64,000 nucleotides of DNA. Source: JANQPX01 sp965204405. Its GTDB lineage: Bacteria; Pseudomonadota; Alphaproteobacteria; Geminicoccales; Geminicoccaceae. The notes below the pieces were generated by a model. The model did not search any database. It saw nothing but the letters and a program-made list of their open reading frames with translations, and had not been told where the DNA came from. Positions 9,305 to 17,661 of the stretch are shown here, piece after piece. The translations under genes were made by a program, and so were the position numbers. Positions within the stretch are counted from its first letter, which is position 1. The number at the start of each line of letters is the position of its first letter. Where the stretch lies: contig CBDBEN010000005.1 in assembly GCA_965204405.1 (NCBI GenBank), positions 3,348,001 to 3,412,000 on the forward strand, written 5' to 3'.

Positions 9305-10072
9305 CGACACCGCCCCCCAACGGCTCCCCCTTGTCTTCTTTCACGGCCCTCTACGTCGCCCCTATCGAACGTGCAGATCAAGCCGTCATGACCTTGTTCG
9401 ATGAGCCTGAAAAAAGAAAGTCCCCAAGCACCCCAGCTCTTAGAATTATTTCTTTCGATCTTCTAAGGCGCTGTTTTCAGTAAACCAAAAATCAAAGGCG
9501 CACATCCAGATAAATTACATCCAGAATAGATGTGCTGAACAACCATTCAATACCCACCTTTTCTTAACTGAATATTTCTTCACTTCGCATCATAGGCATG
9601 TATACACCGATGGCATTGTCGCCTTGTTTCGAAGTTCCTGGATCAAAGCGTACTTGGCTAGGCTTCACAATCTTTGTAATTGCTCGATCCAAGCCATGTT
9701 GGTTTCATCGATAGATGAGACTTTTTTGCGGGATCGGATGTCTGGCGCAAGGGGGTTCTGGCATCGGGCGGGTCTGTTGGTCGAGCATCATGACAAAGTG
9801 AGGAGCGCCACCAACCGTTCACCTCTGGAGACCATCCCCGTGATGAAACGTTGATTGGCTCCTGTTTCCATCTCAGGGACGGTAGGGCGTCATTCGGCTC
9901 GCTGGACACGATGTCGATCCATCGATCTCGCCCAGCACCACGGCCGAGACCGGAAAGACTGCTCCAAATCAGGGCAGTCAGAACCGCAACGGCGATATAA
10001 CGAACTGATCATCACGCACGCCAGATTGTTGCCGGCTGATCAGCTGTTTGATGATCAGGAGTCGGTCATCGC
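9305..10072. other. Gene-free stretch, AT-rich in its first half
   Basis: No convincing gene in either strand. The open frames here have no ribosome site, no family resemblance and unlikely composition. Positions 9410-9610 are distinctly AT-rich and probably hold the promoter of the minus-strand barrel-protein gene. A 7-bp inverted repeat (CTGATCA at 10036, TGATCAG at 10052) lies just after the lyase gene and could form a transcript-end hairpin, without a T-run. Confidence 0.5.
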
Positions 10073-10840
10073 TCAGCCATCATCAAGCACAAGCTTCGCA
10101 CGCTCCTGTAACGAAGCCATCGCCGATCGAAATGGCGAAGGTCCATGGCTTACCCGAGCCACACCTAGCTCGGCGAGGCGAGCGACCGGCGGCGCGGCTT
10201 TCGTCATCATGATGTTGACCGGCAGCGGGGACGCCTCACAGAGGTCAGCGATCAAGGATTCGTCCAGCAAACCCGGTGCGAAAAACCCGCTGCCGCCGGC
10301 ATCCCGATAGGCGACGGACCGTTCCTTGGCCGCCGTCAGCCGGTCGCCATGATTTTCTGCCGACGTCTGCAGGAAGAGATCGGTGCGCGCATTGATGAAG
10401 AAAGGCAGTTGCCGTTCATCGGCGCTCCGCCTGATCGCAGCGATCCTGGCCGTTTGTGCGTCGATATCGTAGAGGCCGTCACCGCCGACGATCCTGTCCT
10501 CGAAATTGATCCCGACGGCACCAGCCTCCATGATCCGAGCGGCATTGCGCGCTACGGCATCCGGCTCGGGACCATAGCCGCCTTCGAAGTCGATGGTGAC
10601 CGGCAAGTCGACGGCATCAACGATCCGCCGGACGATCATCTCCAGCATATCCAAAGGGATGGCTTCGCCGTCGGGATAACCCTGCGCTCCGGCGACCGAC
10701 CAACTCCCCGTTGCAATCGCGGCGGCACCAGCTTCGGCAACAGCTTTAGCGCTTCCCGCATCCCAGATATTGTAGAGCACCAGGGGATCGCCATTGACAT
10801 GCAGCTTTTCGAAATGACGTGCCTTGTCAGCTTGGCCCAC
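10073..10840 (-). CDS. Isocitrate lyase/PEP mutase-family protein
   Basis: A TIM-barrel enzyme of about 255 residues. It shows NIWDAGSAKAVAEAGAAAIATGSWSVAGAQGYPDGE, DLPVTIDFEGGYG and GINFEDRIVGG, the Mg2+-binding and phosphonomutase/lyase signatures of the PEP mutase/ICL superfamily. Members cleave or rearrange 2-hydroxy- or 2-oxo-dicarboxylates. The exact reaction (methylisocitrate-like lyase, oxaloacetate decarboxylase or phosphonomutase) is not clear. The start is taken as GTG at 10840 because AAGGAAGG lies 8 bases upstream; longer in-frame ATG starts at 10870 and 10930 lack ribosome sites and add a non-conserved leader. It is transcribed alone. Confidence 0.85.
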   Translation of the reverse strand: MGQADKARHFEKLHVNGDPLVLYNIWDAGSAKAVAEAGAAAIATGSWSVAGAQGYPDGEAIPLDMLEMIVRRIVDAVDLPVTIDFEGGYGPEPDAVARNAARIMEAGAVGINFEDRIVGGDGLYDIDAQTARIAAIRRSADERQLPFFINARTDLFLQTSAENHGDRLTAAKERSVAYRDAGGSGFFAPGLLDESLIADLCEASPLPVNIMMTKAAPPVARLAELGVARVSHGPSPFRSAMASLQERAKLVLDDG

Positions 10841-11175
10841 GATGATCTTCCTTCCTTGTGGTTTTCCCATGCGAGACGACGATAGACACCGCTGAAGTGC
10901 CTCCGGAAACGGGCAGACCAACCCCATCAATCGCGGCGGCTTTGATCTGCATCGTTGCCCCGACCACGAAGAGCCGTCCTGTCGACGATGTTTTCATTTC
11001 CTCCGGATCATTCCCGAAGGAAAAAAAGACTGCTGGCGTGAAAACTTAACAACCCTGGGCGATTGCCGTTGCCAAGGCAATGGTCCGGACAGGCGCGAAC
11101 AAGGAAAAAAGACAAATGCCAAGGCAGAGAAGCTGACGAGGTTCTCGAAACTAGCGGTCGGATATCAATTTGCTT

Positions 11176-11472
11176 TCAGAACCCGCTCAGTGTCATTCCT
11201 GCATAAACCGATACGCCGACGACCATCGTTGCGATCACGTTGTTCGTAACCCAAGCTGCCCCCAGCGCGACCACGCCCGCGATCCAGCTTACTGCAGGTT
11301 GTCCGGTCAGCGACGCAGCGACAAGCGCAATGACAATCAGGCCAGGCAAGTCATCGAGAATGGGTGCCAGCCGAGAGTTTTGGATCGCATGGCCCGCGAT
11401 CAGCCCCGAGAAACGGATACCGAATGCCGCGATGGCGAGAACCAGGATCAAAATCCAATATGCGTTCGTCAT
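11176..11472 (-). CDS. azlD: AzlD-domain protein, small subunit of branched-chain amino-acid exporter
   Basis: A 98-residue integral membrane protein with three to four hydrophobic helices, matching the AzlD family (MTNAYWILILVLAIAAFGIRF, GLIVIALVAASLTG, GAAWVTNNVIATMVVGV). AzlD works with AzlC as an exporter of branched-chain amino acids or their analogues. The start ATG overlaps the azlC stop (ATGA), so the two are translationally coupled. A longer open frame extends upstream inside azlC but is only a shadow. Confidence 0.85.
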   Translation of the reverse strand: MTNAYWILILVLAIAAFGIRFSGLIAGHAIQNSRLAPILDDLPGLIVIALVAASLTGQPAVSWIAGVVALGAAWVTNNVIATMVVGVSVYAGMTLSGF

Positions 11473-12149
11473 GTCGCTGCTCTTCGGCCATTTCGTACCA
11501 GCAATGACAGGGCGACACCGGCCAGCGCGCCGATCACGATCGCATAGGCCTTGGGCCAGCCCAGCACCACAAGGCTGCTCGTGACGGCGAAACAGCCCGC
11601 CCATGGCAGCATGTTTCGCGCGCCCTGCCACATACCGCGTGCCATGGCGATGAAAGCGGCTGTGAAAGCAAAGCCCAGCCCGAATTGCTCCCAATCAGGT
11701 AGTGTTGAGCCGACGAGGGCACCGAGTGCCGTCGATCCGGTCCAGACAGAGATCATGACAACGCCCGAGCCCAGCAGGAACGCCGACCCGATCTGCGGAT
11801 TCTTTGCGCGTTCAGCCATTGTCAGTGCCCAGTTCTCATCGCCGGTGATATGGATGGCGATGAGCCGCAGGCGTAAAGGCAAGTCTTTCAGTATCTCCGC
11901 CAATGATGCAACGATTCCGATGTAACGCAGGTTGAGCGCCGCCCCGGCAAGCGCAGCGCCTATAATCGCAGAGCCGCCCGAAAACTGCTCGACCGCGACA
12001 ATCTGGGAGGACCCGGCATGAACGGAGCCGCTCATGATGACGACACCCCACCAGGGAAAGCCAGCCTGCGCCGCGAGGATTCCGAAGGCAAACCCATAGA
12101 TGGCCACGCCAAGTGCCAGTGGAAGGACTGCCAAAGCTCCTCGTTTCAT
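11469..12149 (-). CDS. azlC: AzlC-family permease, large subunit of branched-chain amino-acid exporter
   Basis: A 226-residue inner-membrane protein with the AzlC hallmark ALAVLPLALGVAIYGFAFG, then SGSVHAGSSQIVAVEQF and HITGDENWALTM. It pairs with AzlD as an exporter of branched-chain amino acids. The length is normal for the family and the frame is intact. No strong ribosome site precedes the ATG. It is the first gene of a two-gene minus-strand operon. Substrate specificity is inferred from the family. Confidence 0.88.
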   Translation of the reverse strand: MKRGALAVLPLALGVAIYGFAFGILAAQAGFPWWGVVIMSGSVHAGSSQIVAVEQFSGGSAIIGAALAGAALNLRYIGIVASLAEILKDLPLRLRLIAIHITGDENWALTMAERAKNPQIGSAFLLGSGVVMISVWTGSTALGALVGSTLPDWEQFGLGFAFTAAFIAMARGMWQGARNMLPWAGCFAVTSSLVVLGWPKAYAIVIGALAGVALSLLVRNGRRAAT

Positions 12150-12468
12150 TCGGACAATCTAGGGACGATGTGTCAGCGGATAAACAGTCGTGCCACAGCA
12201 ATTGTGTGGAATGTGAAGTTTCGCTGCATACAAGTCACGGATGTCGCGGGTCACCAACTTTTGGCTTTACAGCAGAAGAACGCCTGAATGAAGAATTTTT
12301 GGCCAAGGCCGAACGTGGAGGGCTCGGCTGCCACCAATCAGCTCCGAATCAAAGGACCGGCATCCTGAGCAAAAATCAATGGCAAGATCACACCAAACAC
12401 TGCGAGCTAGGGTACACCGGATTACCTGAGGAACTCCCGTGGCAGCCTCTGGCGAACTTGGTTTTCCA
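12150..12468. other. Intergenic stretch, no gene seen
   Basis: About 320 bases between azlC and the metallophosphoesterase gene. Short open frames exist on both strands but none has a ribosome site or recognisable sequence. It should hold the azlC promoter and the end of the phosphoesterase transcript; no clear hairpin was found. Confidence 0.4.
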
Positions 12469-13833
12469 TCATTGTTTGATCGAGCCGGACGATAAAGCCA
12501 CACGGAGATTGGTTCCCAGGAAGGGAACATCACCTGTCGAAGATACGCCCCCTACAGCGCACCATCCTGGCCATTCGAGACGCTCGGTTCCCCAGGCGGA
12601 ACTCCCGCTGAGGCTGGACCAGTCCTGCGCCCCGGATGAGCGCCACAAAATACCGCCGGGTCCCATACCGCGATGCAGCAGCACGTCGATGTCGAATGGC
12701 CAATCATCATTGATCGAGGGCCCGAGCCAATAGTGAGGGCTGCGTCCGGCAATCGGTTGAAGGATGACCGTCAACTGCATCTCGACGCCGACAAATCCGA
12801 TCCAAAGCGGCATCTTGCCCGACGGTTTATCGATAGCTGCGAAGAGGGTCTGGCGTGCTCCCGACCCGGCCGCCCCGGCAATGCCTTTGATCTGCAAAGA
12901 CACCGACGCCGGCGCCTCACCATGCTGCCAGGGTAAAGGCTGAACTCCGAGCTGGAGATCAATGTATCGCTTTGGAGGGCGTGGTGGCCAGCTCAACTTT
13001 TCCCGAATCACCCCCCCATCGTCCAGGACCTGATATCGCAAACCATCGTCATCGATCGCCATCTGGACCGCATGAAGATATTCGACGTCTTCAGGCATCC
13101 GATGCGCCGTTCCAGCACCTGCACTGGTAATTTGGAGAACGCCCTGATGGCATTGAACGTCAAAAGCAAGAATATGGCTGCAGAGATAGGCCAAAACGCC
13201 ATTACCCCTGAGGATTCGCCAAAACGTCGGCACATACTCATCGCCAATGGTCCTTTGATAGGACCCCACATATCCGTTGACCGGAAAGGCGGGGTGATGA
13301 CCAACAACGAACTTCCAGCGGGCGTCGGCATGCTGACGCAGGATCTGCTCCAGCCAAGTCGTCTCGACATGCCCTTCTCCCCCCATCGAGGAGCAAAGCG
13401 TATGAACGAAAACCAGCAGCAGATCGTCTCTTCGGATAACGTAGGCCAGTCCCTCCTGGCCAACGGGACCGTTGCGAGGCAGATGCTTCATGACATCGGC
13501 GAACACGCGTTCGCTCATCCGGTCATAGGTCGTGTGATTGCCCGTCGCGTGAAACATCGGCGTTGCTGACCGATCGAGCCAAGCCATTTCGACATCGAAC
13601 CAATATCGCCACTGCTTCCTCAGCGTTTGTTCGTCGGGCACCAGCCCAATGATCTCATCGCCTGGGAAAATGATGAACTCAGGTCGTGGATCGAGGCGTG
13701 CCACGACAGCGTTGATGCGCTTATGCGTTTCTTCATGGCATCCACCAGGCACACCGGAGCAACTATCGCCATAAAGAACGAACTGATGCCCCGACGGCGA
13801 AGGAAGAAGAGCTTTGATTTTCGAAGTTGCCAT
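12469..13833 (-). CDS. Calcineurin-like metallophosphoesterase family protein with C-terminal extension
   Basis: A 454-residue protein. The N-terminal half has the dimetal phosphoesterase motifs in order: FVLYGDSCSG (D), FPGDEI (GD), ATGNHTTYD (GNH), VVGHHPAF (GHH) and a final SHILAFD where GHxH is usual. The C-terminal 170 residues look beta-rich and are not recognised; they could be a substrate- or carbohydrate-binding module. No signal peptide is obvious, so it is probably cytoplasmic. Substrates in this family range from nucleotides to phospholipids. It is a single-gene unit on the minus strand. Confidence 0.78.
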   Translation of the reverse strand: MATSKIKALLPSPSGHQFVLYGDSCSGVPGGCHEETHKRINAVVARLDPRPEFIIFPGDEIIGLVPDEQTLRKQWRYWFDVEMAWLDRSATPMFHATGNHTTYDRMSERVFADVMKHLPRNGPVGQEGLAYVIRRDDLLLVFVHTLCSSMGGEGHVETTWLEQILRQHADARWKFVVGHHPAFPVNGYVGSYQRTIGDEYVPTFWRILRGNGVLAYLCSHILAFDVQCHQGVLQITSAGAGTAHRMPEDVEYLHAVQMAIDDDGLRYQVLDDGGVIREKLSWPPRPPKRYIDLQLGVQPLPWQHGEAPASVSLQIKGIAGAAGSGARQTLFAAIDKPSGKMPLWIGFVGVEMQLTVILQPIAGRSPHYWLGPSINDDWPFDIDVLLHRGMGPGGILWRSSGAQDWSSLSGSSAWGTERLEWPGWCAVGGVSSTGDVPFLGTNLRVALSSGSIKQ

Positions 13834-14051
13834 CTGTGGATAGTCGCCAACGCCAAATCTATTGCGAGTCCGACACGCTACGGCCGTTCCTTGCCCGCCT
13901 GCCTATCAGCATCCAAAGCACGCATGGTCACATCCGCTGTTTGAAGGCAGAACCAGCGAGGATGCGAAGGTGCGCCAGGAGCCGCATAAAAGCTACCCGG
14001 CCCAATTCGGGCCACCTTCGCCTCAGGAAATATTGTCGACACAGCGCTTTG

Positions 14052-14495
14052 CTACATCTCCTTGCTGACGTCGGCGTTGGCCAGAACGCGCTCGAGCATC
14101 TCAATGAGCACATGTCGCTCGTCGACTGTGAAACCCTGCAGCAAGATCTCATTGATCTCCTCATAGAAACCCAGGAGATGGGCAAGCGAGCGGCCTTTCT
14201 CATTCAAACGAACATGGACCTGCCGGCGATCTTCGGGATTCAACTCCCGCCGCACCAACCCTTTCGTTTCCATACGACCGACAAGATTGCTCGTTGATGG
14301 CTCGGTGGCCCGATGATAAGCCGCCAGCTGTCCTACAGTCAGACCATCCTGGCGCCACAGAGCCGTCAATAAAACCCATTGCTGCAGCGTCAAGCCGTGC
14401 TGGGCGAGGCGTTTTTCTGCAAGGTCCGAGCATGCCTTGCTGGCGAAGCCCAAAAGGCGGCCAAGGGATGGCAGATAGGGAACGGCAGGATCCAT
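14052..14495 (-). CDS. MarR-family transcriptional regulator
   Basis: A 147-residue protein with the winged-helix core of MarR regulators: LTLQQWVLLTALWRQDGLTVGQLAAYHRATEPSTSNLVGRMETKGLVRRE and the wing ending in EDRRQVHVRLNEKG. The length is normal. It is divergent from the nnrU-family gene, and a perfect 12-bp palindrome lies between them, so it probably represses itself and that gene, released by a small ligand. The ligand is unknown. Confidence 0.9.
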   Translation of the reverse strand: MDPAVPYLPSLGRLLGFASKACSDLAEKRLAQHGLTLQQWVLLTALWRQDGLTVGQLAAYHRATEPSTSNLVGRMETKGLVRRELNPEDRRQVHVRLNEKGRSLAHLLGFYEEINEILLQGFTVDERHVLIEMLERVLANADVSKEM

Positions 14496-14525
14496 ATTCA
14501 GCCTCGTTTCAGTTATTAATTAGCA

Positions 14526-14553
14526 TTGACATATTTAGCATGCTAAGTAAATT
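14526..14553. promoter_or_regulatory. Divergent promoter with MarR-type palindromic operator
   Basis: TTGACA (14526-14531) followed 16 bases later by TAAATT forms a plausible plus-strand promoter. Between the two boxes lies the perfect palindrome TTAGCATGCTAA (14535-14546). A MarR dimer bound there would block transcription of the nnrU-type gene and, by position, its own gene starting at 14495. Confidence 0.6.
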
Positions 14554-14638
14554 GATATCCTATGAACGCGGTGATCCTATACGCTCGTTATCGGATCTCT
14601 TCATAACAACAAGCCTCGGCAAGTCGTGGAGTTGGCAA

Positions 14639-15205
14639 ATGATCTGGTTATGGCTCGGCGTTGCGCTTTGGAGCGGCATACATTTCATCCCCAGCCTGGC
14701 TCAAGGCATGAGAGCTTCGCTGATCGAACGTCTTGGTGAGACGTTTTACAAGATCGCCTTTGCCTTGGGGATCGTTCTGTCCATAGTATTCATGATCGTG
14801 GGATGGCGGTCGACGGCCCCGATTGGCATCTATGATCCGCCAGCCTGGGGCGCGCCTGTTGGCAGCCTTCTTGTCCTGGTCGCTTTCATTCTATTCGGTG
14901 TGGCGCATGGCAAGACCAATGTGAAGCGCTTCATTCGGCATCCTCAGCTGACCGGCCTCGTGATATGGGCGGCCGGGCATCTTCTGGCCAATGGCGATAA
15001 CCGTTCACTTGTGCTCTTCGGCATGCTCGGCCTTTGGGCCATTGTCGAGATGATGCTGATCAGTCGCCGTGAAGGTGCATGGGCTCGTCCTGATCCCATG
15101 CCACTCACTGGGGAGATTCGCCCGGTGGTGGCCGGCCTCGTCATTTTCGCGGCGTTCCTGTTCGCACATCCTTATCTGTTCGGCGTTTCCCCCATCCCAA
15201 GCTGA
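14639..15205 (+). CDS. NnrU-family membrane protein
   Basis: A 188-residue inner-membrane protein with about six helices and the NnrU family pattern (GVALWSGIHFIPSLAQGMR, VWGWRS-like region, GVAHGKTNVKRFIRHPQLTGLVIWAAGHLLANGD, ending in RPVVAGLVIFAAFLFAHPYLFGVSP). NnrU was named from nitric-oxide-reduction loci and its domain relates to isoprenoid-type membrane enzymes, but its biochemistry is poorly known. No denitrification gene is nearby. I chose the ATG at 14639, preceded by GGAG, instead of longer in-frame starts that run back through the operator. Likely controlled by the divergent MarR regulator. Confidence 0.83.
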   Translation: MIWLWLGVALWSGIHFIPSLAQGMRASLIERLGETFYKIAFALGIVLSIVFMIVGWRSTAPIGIYDPPAWGAPVGSLLVLVAFILFGVAHGKTNVKRFIRHPQLTGLVIWAAGHLLANGDNRSLVLFGMLGLWAIVEMMLISRREGAWARPDPMPLTGEIRPVVAGLVIFAAFLFAHPYLFGVSPIPS

Positions 15206-15234
15206 TCACGATAAAACACCGATATATGGGCCCC

Positions 15235-15261
15235 GGGGCCGTCCAAGCTGGCCCCCTTTTT
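15235..15261 (+). terminator. Rho-independent terminator after the nnrU-type gene
   Basis: GGGGCC (15235-15240) and GGCCCC (15250-15255) form a 6-bp GC stem with a 9-base loop, followed by a run of five T residues. It lies 30 bases after the stop codon. Confidence 0.8.
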
Positions 15262-15502
15262 AGGCAACACGCATTCACGGCAGCCCTTTAAGAAAGCTCA
15301 CGTCTCCAGCCGGCGGCTGTCACAAGTGCGACCACAGAACGAGATAAAGAAGAGCATGCAATACTGCAGCCGGTGTGATGATTAGATTGGCCAAATCTGC
15401 AGAGCATCACTGATCGTCTGAACAACACCAATCGGCTCCGAGCAATCGAGGTTACACCACCTGTCTCCGTAAAGAGAACTTGTGCCTATTCCTTCCAGCT
15501 CT

Positions 15503-16495
15503 TCAATTGAAGGTGTTCGTCAGGCTCCGCTTGAGCGTAGAAAGCGCTGCGTTGGCAATGCCAAATCGACCAAGATGGTAGGGCTTCAGCATTTGATTGG
15601 CGCCTGGATCCGTCGAGGCTGCATAGGTAAACCCCTGCTCGGAGCAATGCCTCTTGACGCGATCATCGACGAAACCATGAGGTGCAGCGAACCCCGTGAC
15701 CGGATGTCCAGTCCAGTCCTCCAGCAAGCTCTTTGAACGCCCAATCTCGCGATGAACCGCCTCTTCCGACTCTTTGGTTAGGTTGGGATGACGATGGGTA
15801 TGTGCCGCAACCTCCATGCCCCTGTCGGTCAGATCTTTGACATGATGCCTTTGCATCCGCTTCGGGCAAAGCTGATCAAGCCCCTCTTTCCGTGCCAGTT
15901 CAACATCTATATGCAGCAAAATATCCGTATAGCTCAGACTCCATAGGTGCCCGAGCACTTGCTGCAGCTCCGACTTAGCGTCTCTTCCGGGCTTGATGTC
16001 TATAGATTCCACCAGTGACCGCCAATGAACGCCGTCGCGCCGGGCCGCGCTGGCCATGACCAAATCCCACCAAAATGGATGGTTTTCCGAAATTGGGCCG
16101 GTGCAGATGAAGAATGTCGCCGAGCAACCATGTTTTTCGAGAAGAGGAAGCGCAAGTTCGATATTGTCGAGATAGCCATCATCGAAGGTGATGGAGAGCA
16201 ATGGCCGGTCCGGCCACCTTCCATCTTTGCTGATCGCCAGTCCTTCCTGAACGGTGCACACATGGAACCGCTCGCGAAAGAAGGCGAGATGCTCATCGAA
16301 ATATCGTTGGTTGACTCCTAGTCCGAAATCGAATGGATCGATTTCGTCATGTCGAAGAATACGGTGATACATAGGGATGAACCAGAGACGATCACCGGCA
16401 GCTTCGCGTAACTGGCGATCATAGTGCCCTACCCCGTCAAAAAATGCACTCCAGAGAACCTTGAGCATCTTCAAGTTCATGGGCCTATCCGCCAT
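15503..16495 (-). CDS. Polysaccharide deacetylase family protein (NodB fold)
   Basis: A 330-residue carbohydrate esterase of family 4. Motif 1 is SITFDDGYLDN with the catalytic base and metal aspartates; motif 2 is AAHTHRHPNLT with two metal-binding histidines (HxxxH). Later FAAPHGFVDD resembles motif 3. Such enzymes remove N- or O-acetyl groups from polysaccharides. No clear signal peptide is seen; many exopolysaccharide-locus members act on precursors in the cytoplasm or are membrane attached. It is downstream of the chain-length and kinase genes in the same direction, with a 290-bp gap, so it belongs to the exopolysaccharide cluster. A start at 16480 (second Met) is also possible. Confidence 0.85.
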   Translation of the reverse strand: MADRPMNLKMLKVLWSAFFDGVGHYDRQLREAAGDRLWFIPMYHRILRHDEIDPFDFGLGVNQRYFDEHLAFFRERFHVCTVQEGLAISKDGRWPDRPLLSITFDDGYLDNIELALPLLEKHGCSATFFICTGPISENHPFWWDLVMASAARRDGVHWRSLVESIDIKPGRDAKSELQQVLGHLWSLSYTDILLHIDVELARKEGLDQLCPKRMQRHHVKDLTDRGMEVAAHTHRHPNLTKESEEAVHREIGRSKSLLEDWTGHPVTGFAAPHGFVDDRVKRHCSEQGFTYAASTDPGANQMLKPYHLGRFGIANAALSTLKRSLTNTFN

Positions 16496-16785
16496 GACAT
16501 CAGCAATAGCCCTCCCTCATCGCCATCAATTTCCAAAGCAAGATTATTATGAATGGACACACAAACATATTCTCAGGCTGCGTCCGCCGGCATTCAGGCG
16601 GAGACAAGCGTTTGCAATTTCGGTTTATGACGTTTCCAAGCTGCCCGGAACGGGATGGTCGATCAAAAACCATGCCACCAACGGAATGTCTTCAACAGAT
16701 GGGCCTGGACCTCGGCGCCATGAAGCTTGGCCGCCTACCGCCGCCCCAACGATAGAGATAGGGCTCCCATCTTGCCGTCATTCCA

Positions 16786-17661
16786 TCATGCAGCATCTCC
16801 GTAAGGATAGGCCGATGGGCTGTTCTCGGAAAAATAAAGGCGATTCATAATCATGCTGACATGATCGGTTCCGCCGAGGAAGTCGAAGCAAGTTCCGAGG
16901 TCCTCGATCGTTGCATCTCCCGTGCCGACCACCAAAACAATTTCGTCCGCAATCGGTGCCAGTGCCACGGCCTCCGTGGTGGCCAGGATGGGCGGGCCGT
17001 CAAGCAGGACGATATCATAGGCGCCAGCCTCGGACGTAAGCTGGTCGATCAGATTCGTCATGACATCACTGGCAAGCATCTGCGCTGGCGAGCTGGTAGC
17101 TTGCCCTGCCGGCAAGATGGAGATAGGGAGCGGCGAAGTCTTCAAAATGAAGTCATCGATCGATCGATGGGGCGCCGTCAGATACTCGAACAGGCCTGGC
17201 TTGTCCTCGCTGTAGTCAAAGATCCCGGGGATACTCGGCTTCGCCAGATCAGCATCGATGAGCAGAACATTGATACGTTCCTCAAGAGCGAGGCTCAAAG
17301 CTAGATTGGTCGTGCTGAATGTCTTGCCTTCTGCAGGGCTGCCCGATGTTACCAAAATGACGGGACGGGACTCTTTGCCGATGATATCACCAGCCGAGCG
17401 GGCACTCGGAGCCTCCTGGTCAAAGTAGGACAAACGTCGGAAAAGCCGGCGTTTGATAACGCTGTAGTTACGGGCCAGCTCGCCGTTAAGTGTATCGGGA
17501 GTCAAGAAGCCGTTCTTCTTGAGGTCCCCGAAGTCGAGGATGAGATCGGCTGACGCGATGTTAGCGTCTTGGCCGAGGGCCCATTGGCTCCATTTCGGCT
17601 TCAGATATTTCTCCAGCCGCTTCTCGCGCTCTCTTTTCTTCCTCCCGAAGAACCAGCTCAT
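16786..17661 (-). CDS. Tyrosine autokinase/ATPase of exopolysaccharide synthesis (CpsD/CapB-like)
   Basis: A 291-residue BY-kinase-type ATPase. Walker A SGSPAEGKT is at 106-114, Walker A' LLIDADLAKP at 133-142 and Walker B VLLDGPP further on. The N-terminus is basic and probably membrane-attached through its partner. The tail ends SAYPYGDAA with two tyrosines, fewer than the classical tyrosine cluster. It resembles kinases associated with XrtA-type polysaccharide loci. Its start overlaps the stop of the chain-length determinant gene (ATGA), which indicates coupled expression. It would control polymer length by cycling phosphorylation of the Wzz-type partner. Confidence 0.87.
   Translation of the reverse strand: MSWFFGRKKREREKRLEKYLKPKWSQWALGQDANIASADLILDFGDLKKNGFLTPDTLNGELARNYSVIKRRLFRRLSYFDQEAPSARSAGDIIGKESRPVILVTSGSPAEGKTFSTTNLALSLALEERINVLLIDADLAKPSIPGIFDYSEDKPGLFEYLTAPHRSIDDFILKTSPLPISILPAGQATSSPAQMLASDVMTNLIDQLTSEAGAYDIVLLDGPPILATTEAVALAPIADEIVLVVGTGDATIEDLGTCFDFLGGTDHVSMIMNRLYFSENSPSAYPYGDAA

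Noticed and set aside
9855..10310. Plus-strand open frame beside the PEP mutase-like gene
   Set aside because: Half of it is antisense to the lyase, no ribosome site, no recognisable domain.
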